Source: Aphrophora alni (lineage: Eukaryota; Arthropoda; Insecta; Hemiptera; Aphrophoridae). From it: 64,000 nt of DNA. Below the pieces are notes generated by a model, which saw only the letters and a program-made list of their open reading frames with translations, did not search any database and was not told where the DNA came from. The translations under genes were made by a program, and so were the position numbers. The DNA is taken from NCBI GenBank assembly GCA_963513935.1, contig OY740769.1, positions 106,309,762 to 106,373,761 on the forward strand, written 5' to 3'. This document shows, piece after piece, positions 37,345-49,362 of the stretch (within the stretch, counting starts at the first letter, position 1; each line of letters begins with the position of its first letter).

Positions 37345-39062
37345 TAAAATCTTCTCTTTATTACTTATTTACAACAGATTTTGTCATATCACAATCAGAT
37401 TCAGTGTCTGGTCAAAGATACTCATTTTTCAGTTGATCACAACAATTATTATAGGCATCAATTTTGGATTCATAGCTACAATTTTTAATATAAAAGGATC
37501 AACATAGGTTGTTATTCTATGCTAGATTTAAACAAAAATCCAATCACAAGATGTGATTTATTTTAAGTGGAAAAACTGTACTTGTAAACTGTATTGATAT
37601 GGTAAAGCAAGTTGTCTGGTTGTTTTTAAAAATCAATTAACACCTCCATTGTACAATTTTTCAGTTACAAGCTCCCCCAAAAGAAATATATCCACAATAG
37701 TACTTATTGTATATTTATTATATGTGAGAAAGTAAAAACTAAAAACTCTTAAGCTACTACATGTATAAATAATTTTTTCTGGTTTTTATTATTGTGACAA
37801 ATCTGTTTTTAATAAACAAAACTATAAGTCGACCTTTCAATAAAAAACAACAAAAAATAATAATAATTTTGCATTTATGTGAAATGGATGGCAGTTTAGA
37901 CCCGTATCAAACACAATCTTGACGGTTATATTTAATATCAAATGTATAACTAATATTGTAATCTCTTTGTTTTTTTTTACATCCGATACTTACATAATCA
38001 TAAAGAACATTAAGTTAAGGAGAAACATTTTAATTATTTATGTTGCAATAAAAAAGTATATGGAAAATTTAAAATTAAACCAAACAAACACAATTATTAA
38101 TTAAAGTTAGCAGGAGACATAATAATTCACTTGCTTGAAATGGTTTGAAAGCTTATATACATAACAATAATTCTAATCAATAAAACTATGCCTAAAATAA
38201 AATTATAAAAACTGGCAATCTGATTATAAAACTAAAATACAATCACAAAAAATAACATTTTATTTAAAGCGTTCTACTAGCTTAATCAAGCTGTAACACA
38301 TTCCAAAAATAATACAATTAAAAAGACTTAAGATTGTTAATACATCTATTACACAACATAGTATTGTATTAAACTTGGTACAACAACTATTTTAATATAT
38401 AAGAGGTATAATATAATTCGGCAAAGTAGCTGTTTACTTTAACATTATAGATACCACCTAACATTTATTAAATAATAAAAAACAAAGAAATCATTTTATT
38501 TCGATTTCATATAAACTTACCTAGCATATTCTACAAAAATTAGAGTTGCGTTAATATTTGCTGTTTGGTTGTTGATATGTAGGCATTTTATTTAAGTTCT
38601 TATAGTTAATATTGTTTCTATGAATTGAACCTCTTAAATATTAATAGCGTATAAGTGAGCGTGTAGAGTACTTTTAGTACATATAAACTAGTAAAAAGTT
38701 GTCAACATAAAACCAAAGTTATAAGAATATTTTGTCAATACTATGACTTTAACAATAATTGTTAACATTGAATGGGACCTTATATAGAATAGTACTATAT
38801 ATTCACTAGTAACTATACATATCTCTTGTGTAAAATTTAATACAAAATGTAAACCCTGAAATTACGAGATTGAAATGGTTTATTACTTTTAATGACAAAA
38901 ATTAAATACCATTAGTTATGAAAAATAAGTAGATTTTTGTCTTAAATAATTACAAAAGTGTCAGATCCAGAACAGGACATGGAAGTGAGTGCTCAAAATT
39001 GAATAAATAATATTAGTGCACATATTTCTTTAATTTTTTTATTTGTTTATTATTTTATGTGT
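37345..39062. other. AT-rich stretch, nothing recognised
   Basis: No domain, repeat end or splice-supported exon seen. Confidence 0.45.
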
Positions 39063-39066
39063 TTAA

Positions 39067-40586
39067 CCCTTTGAGCGCCATCGGCCAATTTAATCAGCTT
39101 TATAAAAATGTTCGAATAACGGCAAAGGCGTTTGGTCGGCTTGCACAAGATGTCCGAATAGAGGCCGATATTGTCGGCCTCATTAGTTCATCTGAATAGT
39201 ACCATGGTCCGATATAATCAGTTCTCAGAAAAATATTTTATTTCGTCATTTTTTTGCACTTAATTTTTATGTTTTCTATATCAATGTAAGTATTAGGAAC
39301 TCTTACATTCGTTATTACAATATATTTAAATTTGACAGGAGTTTTTGCTATTTTAACAATACTATACTTACACAATCATATCTTTGCTAATTTTAAAGAT
39401 AGAGTAATAATTTTGGTCCCGGTTTTTTCACAATTATTGTACTAGTAATATGTATATTAGATCTTTCATTTACTTTGCTTCTAGTGGTATTTATAACTGA
39501 AATAAAAAAATAAAATAAATAAAAAATTGACTTTATGAAATATTTTAACTTTGAAACTTAACAACTATTAGAATTTTTTTCTTTTTCTGCATATGAGTTT
39601 TATATTTTATTTTTATATAATTAATGCAGATTAGGTCCTGAAAATGTCATTCAAAATATTAACATTTGACATATTTACAATTTCTTTTCTTTTCAACTGC
39701 AAAAAACAATTTTTTTTTAACAGCAATTTTGGTAGTAATATTATGTATATTTGTATTAAAATGAAGGCGGTCAAGAAACAATTTGCATCAGATCCAAATG
39801 TGGGTTTCATTTTGACTGTCTCCCAAAGCACAAATGTAAATAAAAAGGGAATTTTAAAACTCAGTATAAATAAGTTAAAAGTTTTGTTTCATAGTTAATT
39901 AGCCTGGATAATAAAATATATCTCCAAGAATAGTGATTGATTTCTACAAAAACTCTTGGGAACTACTAGAATGAGTTGAAATTTAATATTATATATTTTT
40001 GGTTTTCTTTTAATAAAACTTAACATAGACTTAAGATTATCTTTTTTTTTAAAAATAGTAATGTACCATGACATAAAACAATAAAATTATTTTAATAAAA
40101 ATATAAATAATATTACTACCAAAAATGCTGTTTAAAAAAAAAAAAATTTTGTTGCAGTTGAAAAGAAAAAAATGTGAAAATCTGTCAAATGTTAATATTT
40201 TTTTAAACGAAATTTTCAGGACCTATATTCTGCATTAATTTATATTTGGATTAAAAAATAAAATATAAAACTCATATGCAGAAAAAAATTTCTAATAGTT
40301 GTTAACTTTCAAAGTTAAAATTTTTCATAAAACTTTTTTTTTTGTATTTCAGTTATAAACACCATTAAAAACAAAAATGAAAGATCTAATATACATAATA
40401 GTAGTACAATTAATTGTGAACAAAACGAGACAAAATTAAGTATTGTATTGTCAAAATAGCAAAAATACCTGTGGTGTTATTATGTAGTACCATGTAGTAT
40501 AGTGTGGCACACGATGCAATGCCGCGCACCTATGACCTTGGCAATATTCGAAATGAACTAGCGAAAATAGCATGGCGCTCAAAGGG
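39067..40586. mobile_element. piggyBac-type foldback (non-autonomous)
   Basis: TTAA flanks both sides (39063-39066 and 40587-40590). The left end is CCCTTTGAGCGCCAT and the right end its exact inverse, ATGGCGCTCAAAGGG. Inside, the arms continue as a long imperfect inverted repeat: about 39340-39760 pairs with 40085-40470. Examples are ATGTATATTAGATCTTTCAT against ATGAAAGATCTAATATACAT, and CTGCATATGAGTTTTATATT at 39588 against its inverse near 40261. No transposase is recognisable; the open frame 39644-39898 lies mostly within the left arm and its mirror. Confidence 0.88.
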
Positions 40587-41070
40587 TTAAACAGCTAATT
40601 TTTCATTTTTTAATGCTGTAGTATATTTATCCAACATTAACGCTGATATTAGTTTCGATAAGTCAATGACACAGCATTTCCAGAAGATATAAATTTATAA
40701 TATGTACATATTAAGTATTAAATTTTGTTATATATACTACTTGCACGTGAATACCAATCTGTTATTTGGTATGCTAACAATGCAAGCTATGAGGCTGGTG
40801 CGCACTGTACATAGGCTAATCAACCAGTAGGACTTAATCATTACTCCAAAATCAAATTAGAACAACTCTGATACCTCTTAATTAGTTTATCCAGTTTAAG
40901 GTGGGTATAACTGTTTGTTTTAGTAACAAACTGAAATCTATACACATGTGATCATAACAATTAAAATATACTAGACTAATACATAATTAGCATATGAAGT
41001 TGTTTATGACAGTCATAATTAACTTATGGTAGACACTAATTGATTATGATTTAGCTAAATTAATACAACG

Positions 41071-41092
41071 TCCTCTCTCTTTCTCTCTCTCT
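41071..41092. repeat. CT-rich microsatellite
   Basis: Imperfect CT dinucleotide run interrupted by single T insertions. Confidence 0.85.
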
Positions 41093-41278
41093 AACAACAC
41101 TCAGTATTACTGGCAGCAAGATTCCTAAACTTTTTCTAGTTGGAGAAACCAGTTGATTACAGGACCCGCTGTTCAGGCCGATTTGTTTATTTACAACAGG
41201 TCTGTATTAAAGGATCTACTGGATTTTAACACAGCAATCCCCTTGCCAGTTCTACAGAATAATTTCATTTATTAACAG

Positions 41279-41428
41279 GATATGACACATTTATTGGAAA
41301 GTTTGTTTGAAAGTCATAGTGCAACTGCATACTCACCTAGAGCCATTGAGCCATATAAGATGCTCAATCCTACAACACTAAACTCAGAAGAGACAATTAA
41401 ATCTTCTGTTATTGAATTAGAATGTTGA
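41279..41428 (+). CDS. Possible terminal exon, unknown protein
   Basis: A pyrimidine-poor but valid acceptor (CATTTATTAACAG) is followed by 49 open codons and TGA. The translation looks protein-like rather than AT-driven, for example LLESLFESHSATAYSPRAIE and then PYKMLNPTTLNSEETIKSS. I do not recognise a family. It could be the last exon of a host gene or a fragment of a mobile element. No upstream partner exon with matching phase was found. Confidence 0.3.
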   Translation, partial: DMTHLLESLFESHSATAYSPRAIEPYKMLNPTTLNSEETIKSSVIELEC

Positions 41429-41502
41429 GTTTCAGACTGTTCATATGTTTTACCATCATGGAATTCTGTAGATATTCTTAATTAAATTGATTTTATGTTT
41501 AT

Positions 41503-41616
41503 TACTCTGGACCCTACTTCTTTTTGTTTAGTTTCTAGCCTGAAAAGACTAATTCATGTTTATTCTTTGCACGGACACTATTATCAGAACATGCTAAAGT
41601 CTTCCTTTTTTTCAAT
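41503..41616 (+). repeat. Dispersed repeat, copy 1
   Basis: Shares TTTTTGTTTAG, CTAGCCTG, ATTATCAGAACATG and TAAAG-CTT-C in the same order and spacing with 43441-43556. Confidence 0.55.
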
Positions 41617-42688
41617 TGGTAGTTATTGGATACACTGTTAATATTATGCATGTTTTAGTGTTGGTGTTGAGCATATCTCTAAGGATCATAGTCAACCACT
41701 ATTATCGAGAAGGTTTCGGTTGGTCTTTCCTGATGAAAAGAACAGTTCCTACCTAAAGTTATAATAAAAAACAGTTTATTTTGGCTGTTTTGTTCGTAAA
41801 TCTTTCAGTCTAGCCAGATCCACAAGATACATTTTTTCTGTTTTAATTATAACTTCATCCATAGAGTCAACAGTAGTATTAAACTATTTATTACTATGAT
41901 CAAAAATATTCTATGTTTATTACTGTGACTGTGTAATACCTAAAAAAGGTTAATTTGAATTAAATATTTACTATAGCGGGAAATCGTATTGAATAGAGGG
42001 GAATGTAATGTGAGTCAAAAACATGACTAATGATTCTCAATGTTAAAATAAAGTAAATTCATAATAGAATAGATTTCCAAACATAAATAAATAATAATGT
42101 ATAGATTTAAAGGAAATTTATTTATAAGAAATTTAATAAATTGTGTGTTGTAAATAATTAGTCAAAAGGCCTAGTTAGTGATTCACGTATTATTTGAACA
42201 GTGCATTAAGTCAGTTGCGAGAAACATTATCACAACGTCAGCAGGAATAGTGGAACAATCTTTGTTGCTAGGGCTGTAAACCCTGGACCGAACCGGATAT
42301 ATGAAAAGCACCATGTGTTTGCCCAGTCTAGATCAGAGCTTAGTAGAGTATGGTTGTGTTTTGAAAACTCTTAGCATAGCGTCTAACAAGGTCAGACCTA
42401 TGGCAGTTTATATTAAAAAAGTTTGTCGAGAATGTAATGTGTTTCATTTTTTGAGTCTAGTTTGGAGTGAAATGAAATATATTTGTCGAGTTAAATTTAG
42501 TTCAAAGACTTTTAGCGGAAAGAATGGACATAGTGTGTTAAAATCGCTGTTTGAACAGTAAACTTGGCTAGATATTTTCACGTAAACAGACAATTAATAT
42601 TTAGAGTGTGTTATGACAATGCGATTGAACAACGAACAGTTACAAATCGTAAGATAGTCTAGAGTATTAATAGATTTTCTTCTTACAG

Positions 42689-42780
42689 ACATTCGTAAAG
42701 TGCACAGACAATCTCACCACGGACAGGACGACCACATCGCTGAGGACGACAAGGAACACGTTAAGTTATATGCTATGTGA
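42689..42780 (+). CDS. Weak candidate terminal exon
   Basis: A good acceptor (TTTTCTTCTTACAG) is followed by a GC-richer stretch open in the frame reading IRKVHRQSHHGQDDHIAEDD and ending TGA at 42778. A second frame is also open, which lowers the weight. No family recognised. Confidence 0.2.
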
Positions 42781-43440
42781 AAAATGTTCTGGTAACTTGT
42801 GTTAAATAACACACAATATTTATTCTGTTATGATATTAAAATTTATTATGCTTAATATTTTATTTTTATAATATAAATTTGACTTGTAAAAAATAGTAAT
42901 TTCTTTTTATAAACATGACTAACAATTGTCTAGTGACACATTTATCCTTATTCAAGGAAAGTAAAATTTATATGAAAAGAAAAGTAAATGCTTTCAATTG
43001 ATTTTATATTCATAAAATCGTTTAATTCAAATTTTGTTGCAACATAAAGTAAATTTTAAATTCATGAAATAATAAATCAGTTCTCCTTCTGAGAAAACAA
43101 AAAAGATAAATTCAATTAACTAAAATAATATTCATGTTTATTTTCAGGATATGTCTTTGTAATATGTTAATGTATAAAAATAATTTGTTTTTAATAAATG
43201 TATGTTAAAATTTCAGTCTACACAAGAGTATTCATTCACTACCAAAAAATTCACTGAAAGTACAAGTAGAAAGGACTCACACCCTGAGATTAAATTCAAT
43301 TTAAATTCAAAAAAAAATTAACTTTTCTAAATTGATGTTAACACATCTGGCGTCCCTAGCTGAGCAAACCTTTAATAATAAAACTCTAATAAAAAATAAC
43401 ATAAGTAATAACTTTAATAAAAACCTTCAGTTTTTAAATT

Positions 43441-43556
43441 ATTACAACTGCTACTCATTTTTGTTTAGTTCCTAGCCTGGATATATTGTATGCTTCCCAT
43501 TCATTATTCACACATACAACATTATTACCAAAACATGGTAAAGCCTTTCTTTTATA
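43441..43556 (+). repeat. Dispersed repeat, copy 2
   Basis: Direct copy of 41503-41616: TTTTTGTTTAGTTCCTAGCC, then ATTACCAAAACATGGTAAAG. About 1.94 kb apart. Confidence 0.55.
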
Positions 43557-45567
43557 TAGGATCATAGTACAGTTTGCCTCACTAGTAGTAATAATTTTTC
43601 CTCAGGTATTCTTCTACAACAGCAGTAGATTTAAAATCACAGAGTTGCCTTTGTAATTTTATATCTGTTTCTCATATATTAAACACTTCATTATTTAATC
43701 TAGGCTGCCTGAGCCACTAGGTCCTGTTGCACAATGTTTTATACCATGTTTATAAACAATAATAATTGTATAAAACAGTAAAGAGCATTAGAAGAGTAAT
43801 GAAACAAGTAACTTCCCACTTATTGTAAATGGAAGAGAGAGAGAGTGAGTGCATTTACTTGAATCTAAGAGGTTTTAAACTGAAACAAGTTATAGCCCAG
43901 TTTTAAATAGATTTTTAAATTATTGTTAAGTATTGAAAAAAATATGTTTTTATGTAATCAACATTTAATTTGTTAATTAGTAAAAAAAAATGTGGATATT
44001 GAAAACTAGTCCCTCTAAAAGATGTTGCAGCATTGACTTGCCAAAACATATGTCAGAGTTAGACACAAATATCAGTATTTAAAAATATATAAGTACACAA
44101 GATTTAATATATTGAATATAACAACACTTTTAACTGCACTTTGAAATTATTTTTAGATAAGATAAATGGGATAAGTAAGAAATTTGATCTATAATAATTA
44201 TAATTATTTATCAGGAATAATTTAATCTTATTTTCATATTTATTTATGATTTATTCCCAAATGTTTGATAGCAGTTCTGCTATCTGATGATAATTGCTAT
44301 TGTGTTTTACCTTCATACAAGTACCCTAAACTTCAAATTATAAAAAGAACACAAAAATGTCATTAAATGATGATATGGGTAAATTATGTGTACATACTAA
44401 ACTTGAACAAAATCGATAAAATGGGCTACGGCTTTAGATTATATAACAGACAGAAATTATTCCAAAAACTACTATTTTGGTCTTTGCAAATTTTAAAATA
44501 AATATTTTAATTAAAATTCTATTTTCATAAGTTTGCACATAACTTTTCTTATTTACAAGAAAGAAACAATTTTACAATATTTTCATACATGACACAGATA
44601 TATTTAACCATTATTAATGAAAATATCAACCTTTTCCTGTAACATAAAGTTTGTAATTACATTAGTCAAGTTTCATTTTTGTTATTTGTTAATTAATACC
44701 AAACTGCACATTTCTTTAAAAATATACATATTTCATATATATTTTTTAACTAAATCTGATTTTAAAAAATTGGCCTTTAATTAAATGTGCTGTAGGCTCT
44801 AGTTTGGTTGTATAAACAATAGCTCCTATATAGTCATAATATTAGCGGAATGCCAGGAGTGATTATATTTCATTTGGGAACTTAGGGACTATGTTTGAGC
44901 AAAGTGGTGAGATCCAATTTGAAAAATCCAAATTTTGTGTGGCAATTAAGTACATCTATATTTTCATACACAAAAATTATAATTTATATTACATTATCAG
45001 GGGCCAAAAAACCTCTAGATACTAATTTTGAATACAATCCATCCAAAGATTTTCGAGAAATCGTAAACACAAGGTGGAGATTCAAACAAACATGAAAAAA
45101 ATTATAAAAATTTTAAAAAACTTTTCATCTTGGAAATGATCCAAAACAGAAGGATCCAAATAAATGCCAACTTTGATTTCAACCTGAACAAACATGGATT
45201 TAATATCACAAATCTCATAACGACTTCTAATATCAGACCAAATCTAAAAAAATATTTATGAATTGATAAAGTGGGAACCTTAAAATAGCTAAGTCATGAA
45301 TTTTGTTATCTTATTAATAAGGATAATTTTTGAAACTACTGCATTTTCTGATTAACTTGTTTCATTAATTTAAAAGAACAGAAATATTAGATTCTCACAA
45401 TTATTGGCCAGTTTAGTTGAAGTTTGTGTTAAAATTTATTAACCTTTCTGCAAAGGTGTATTTATTACAACTGAGATCGCTAAATCTTGATCTAATATCT
45501 TGCCTGAATAAACAGTATTTATAGAATTAGGAGAATATCAATTCATTTCTAAATCTATGAACTGTTT

Positions 45568-45965
45568 GTAAATATTACCTTTGAGTCGATAACAGTCATC
45601 TTCAATCCAATGGTAGCTACATGTTTCGCGCATGCACAGGTGGCATATTCAGCTTATCCATGTTCACAGTGAATTTACTCACTATACATCACAACATTAA
45701 ATACTGACATTTTAAATATTAAAATTTATAAAAACTAGTGACTGTTGTGGGAAAGACATTGGACATCAATCCTTTCCTGTTATGTGTATTTTGTAAATTT
45801 TAAAATTTATAATATTATGTGTACTATGTACCAATGTTGTGATGTATAGTGTGTGAATGTCAATGTGAACATGGATATGCTGAGGATGACACCTGTGTAT
45901 GAGCGAAACATGTAGCTACCATTGCATTGAAGAAGACTGTTATCGACTCAAAGGTAATATTTATT
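45568..45965. mobile_element. ~400-bp foldback MITE with hammerhead-like arms
   Basis: The left arm ATATTACCTTTGAGTCGATA and onward (45572-45700) and the right arm ending TATCGACTCAAAGGTAATAT (45830-45962) are inverted copies over about 130 bp. Examples are GGTAGCTACATGTTTCGC against its inverse GCGAAACATGTAGCTACC. The ~130-bp centre is AT-rich. Each arm carries CTGA, a stem and GAAACATGTA. No coding sequence. Confidence 0.82.
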
Positions 45966-47478
45966 AAAAATCATTTCTATTGCTATACAAGACTTTACAA
46001 TTCTATCAATTTTAATGGGTTAGGAATATCCGTTCTCTTTCAATTAGAAATATTAACTATTTACATTTCTGATAAAATAAAATGATTTGATATAATAAAC
46101 AACTATACTTGGTCAGTTCATATGACTAATGCTTATTTATTTCAGTAAAAATACGAGCTCAAAAATCAGCAAAATTGAGATCTGTTTTCTTGTGACACTG
46201 CCTTAAATATGCTAATTAATATTTTATAGTATGGAGAAAAATTCAATGTGAATTTGTATTTTTTGTTTTCATTATCTGAAATAAATTAATTATATCATAT
46301 ACATGTCCTGAAAAATTAACAGATTTAAAAAAAAATTAATTTAACATAATTTTCTTTTAAATATTTTATGGCAGTGGTGTTTTTTTCCAAAATGAAAAAG
46401 TTTTTAAACATACTCTAACAGGAAAATGAAGAACTTAAATTACTTCAAGAAATATTAAAATATTGAAGTTGTATTATATTTTATATAATATCAAATTAAC
46501 TAAGAAATACATGTGTATCTATGCTTAGATGAGCATTCATTGCACGATATTCATTTTAGGAATGTTAAGACATTTATGGTGTTTATTTCGGATAAGAAAT
46601 ATAATATATTATATAAGTAATAGAAAAAAGAACCACAAACCATTACTTATAAAACATATTACAAAAATCAAATTATTTCCCCCTACCCCCAATAAATAAT
46701 TAAAACTATATATAACAAATGTTCAAAAATGTATGGTGGGGTTTAAACAAATACTTATAAAATCAGCAGAACTATTTTTTTAAATAGTTAAATTTTAAAA
46801 AAGTATCAGGTATGACTTGAAAGATATCCATTAAAAATTTTCATTTTTTACCATATCTATGATTTTCCTTATAGAGATAGTTATACACAGAATATAAGTG
46901 CCAATAGAAAAAAAAAAACATAAATATCAAATTAGAGCTCCTAAGTGATCCTGACAATCAACCTGTTATATTGAGCACTTCCATTACATACGCTAGAACA
47001 TTGAAACACATTGCATATCTATGTTGCCATAATCCTAGAAGTTGATTATATGAAACAGTTTGAGTAAGAGAGTATAAGTCTTAGGATTGGATTAGCTTTG
47101 TACACTGAAAAATAAGGATTTATCAAACCTCCATCATTTTTTTTTTTTTTTTTTTAACACTCAAATCCATACACAATCATTTAACATAAGTTATTATAAT
47201 ATACAATTTTATTTAAATGAGGATATAACTTACTTAGGCCTAAAAGTATATTGAAAATAAATTTCTTGCAAAACACTATATTTTGCTCCTTTTAGGATTT
47301 TCACTACTTTTTTCAACTCGACTGTACCCATCTATAGAAAAAAAAACCTGCCATATACACATACAATAGATTTTAAATGATAACAATATACAAATACACA
47401 AATATTTATAAACTTTTAAAATCAGTATTCTCAACCTTAGAACAAATCTATAATTTAATTATAATATTATCTGATTAC

Positions 47479-47591
<113 letters not shown>

Positions 47592-48621
47592 TTTAACAAA
47601 TGATAAAATCTGACTTGATCGAGAGCTCAAAATTAGCACCCAGGCATCTTACATAAATGAACTATCAGTTATAATGTTGACTTGATAAGGAATCATCTTG
47701 CTTGGAGCAATACAACAAACACAACAAAAAGTGTCCTGAACTTTTATTTTGGCAGTTTATGTGTTATTATTACTAGTGTAGTTGCAACCATGGCTTAAAC
47801 TGAAAGGTCTGGGCCAAGTGTTTGCCACAATGAGATTCCTCTATTTCAGGGATCAAATTTCGATTAACCCTGTATTTTTATATCAGTTTATACCGGGTTT
47901 TTTCATCTTATACTCTAGTGAACTTAACATAAAATATGGATGTTATTAATTTTAAAAAAATTGTCATTCTCTGTTATCTCCATACAAGGAAGTGACTTGT
48001 AAAATTTATTTAGTAGGTTCAAAATGTTGGTCAGCGACTAATTTTTGTGTGAACTATCAACAATGTTAGTTATGAATAAAATATGTTCAACAATATACGT
48101 GTATGATTGGAGTTGAGATAAACTAAGAGTTTAAGTTTCAAATGGCATAAGTTTAAAAATAACAATTAAATTGACAACATAATTTCATTAAACATTAATA
48201 TTCTATTATTCACATTACGTATTAAAATTTTGCTATATGCATTAAATTTTAGAAATTAATTAAAATAATTATTATAGATTATTACAGTGTGATATAAATT
48301 TGTCTTATACAAAAGTGATTATATCTTAAATCTTGTCAAAAACTATAAATATAAAACAGCCTTAAACAATAATTATATCAATATTTATAATTATTCAATT
48401 TTGGACAAAATAATTATAATAAAATGTAAATAAATATTTATAATTTTTAAAAAACATGACATAATTTTGGTACATACATATCAAATAACATTAATTAACT
48501 AAAAATATATATACTTTTTCTTATAATTTTATTATAACCATTTTGGAACTAATTATCAAATTTTATAACTAACTTAGATTACAAGGTAGAATTTAATAGG
48601 TCACATAGCCTATTATGTTCA

Positions 48622-48733
48622 GATTTGTTATGGATAGAAGAGACAGGCTGGCCTTGGAAAGTGGTCTTTGGTAGTAAGGTAATACCAAGGACCACTTTTG
48701 GAGGTAAGCCTGTGTCTCCTATTCATACAAAAT
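48622..48733. ncRNA. Long hairpin, possible pre-miRNA or tiny MITE
   Basis: Arms of about 50 nt (48622-48673 and 48683-48733) pair with scattered mismatches around a loop of about 9 nt (AAGGTAATA). For example GAAAGTGGTCTTTGGTA pairs with the inverse of TACCAAGGACCACTTTTG, and AGACAGGCT pairs with AGCCTGTGTCT. It is GC-richer than its surroundings. It sits about 450 bp beyond the Dicer-1 stop codon. The sequence supports a stable fold; whether it is transcribed is unknown. Confidence 0.4.
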
Positions 48734-49175
48734 TTAGACATTAGATTAGATTACAATGGATACGCATATAAACAAATTTAAAATAAAAGATTAGAGATAT
48801 AATATATAATCTGTGCATATTTTAATGACACCTTTGGATCGAATAAAATTTGATTTAGATATCTCAATCTTCACTTTAAGTTTGTTTATCAAATATTATA
48901 AGTTTTAAATTAAATTTGATTTAATACATTCTAGGTGTATTTAATAAACAAGTAGAAATGTATAACGATTTAAAAATAATAAATACCTACTTCTTAGAGT
49001 GGACATATATCACAATTTCTGAGGTATAAAGTAATACTAGTGTGTATGATTTTAAAACATTAAATTAAAACTTAAATGGTAATAAACAATAAATAAAATT
49101 ACTGAAGTCATTATTATAAAGCTTACATATTTGCTTCAATAACTTACTTTTTCTTTTGAAGATTTATTTTTACTA

Positions 49176-49362
49176 TTACCATCTTTGACCCGCATTCATT
49201 TTCCGTGCTAATAGTCCACGCTTTTTAAGTTGTTTGAGGGCACATTTAGCTGCAGTACACTTAGCAATGCGATAGTTACGCCCAATCCCTTTAAAAACAC
49301 CTTTACCAAAAACTTCGACAGTCACTCGTACTCGTCTTCCATCAGCCAATTTCTCAGGTTTT
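49176..49362 (-). CDS. Dcr-1: Dicer-1 terminal exon: dsRNA-binding domain
   Basis: The acceptor ATGTATTTCAG ends at 49363, phase 2. 62 codons including the stop at 49178-49176. It encodes the C-terminal dsRBD with its basic helix ([19 protein letters not shown]). A short tail [10 protein letters not shown] follows the domain. Confidence 0.93.

Larger units (their letters stand above)
40591..45567. other. AT-rich stretch with weak exon candidates and a repeat pair
   Basis: It contains a pyrimidine tract (41071-41092), a direct-repeat pair (41503-41616 and 43441-43556) and two possible + strand exons (41279-41428 and 42689-42780). The open frames at 42301-42561 and 44895-45095 show no recognisable domain. 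Confidence 0.4.

Noticed and set aside
39644..39898. Open frame on + with an overlapping one on -
   Set aside because: Both arise in the inverted arms of the piggyBac-type foldback; A/T-run driven residues.
43340..43370. TGGCGTCCCTAG as a retroelement primer-binding site after an LTR end
   Set aside because: No matching LTR pair or coding relic found nearby.
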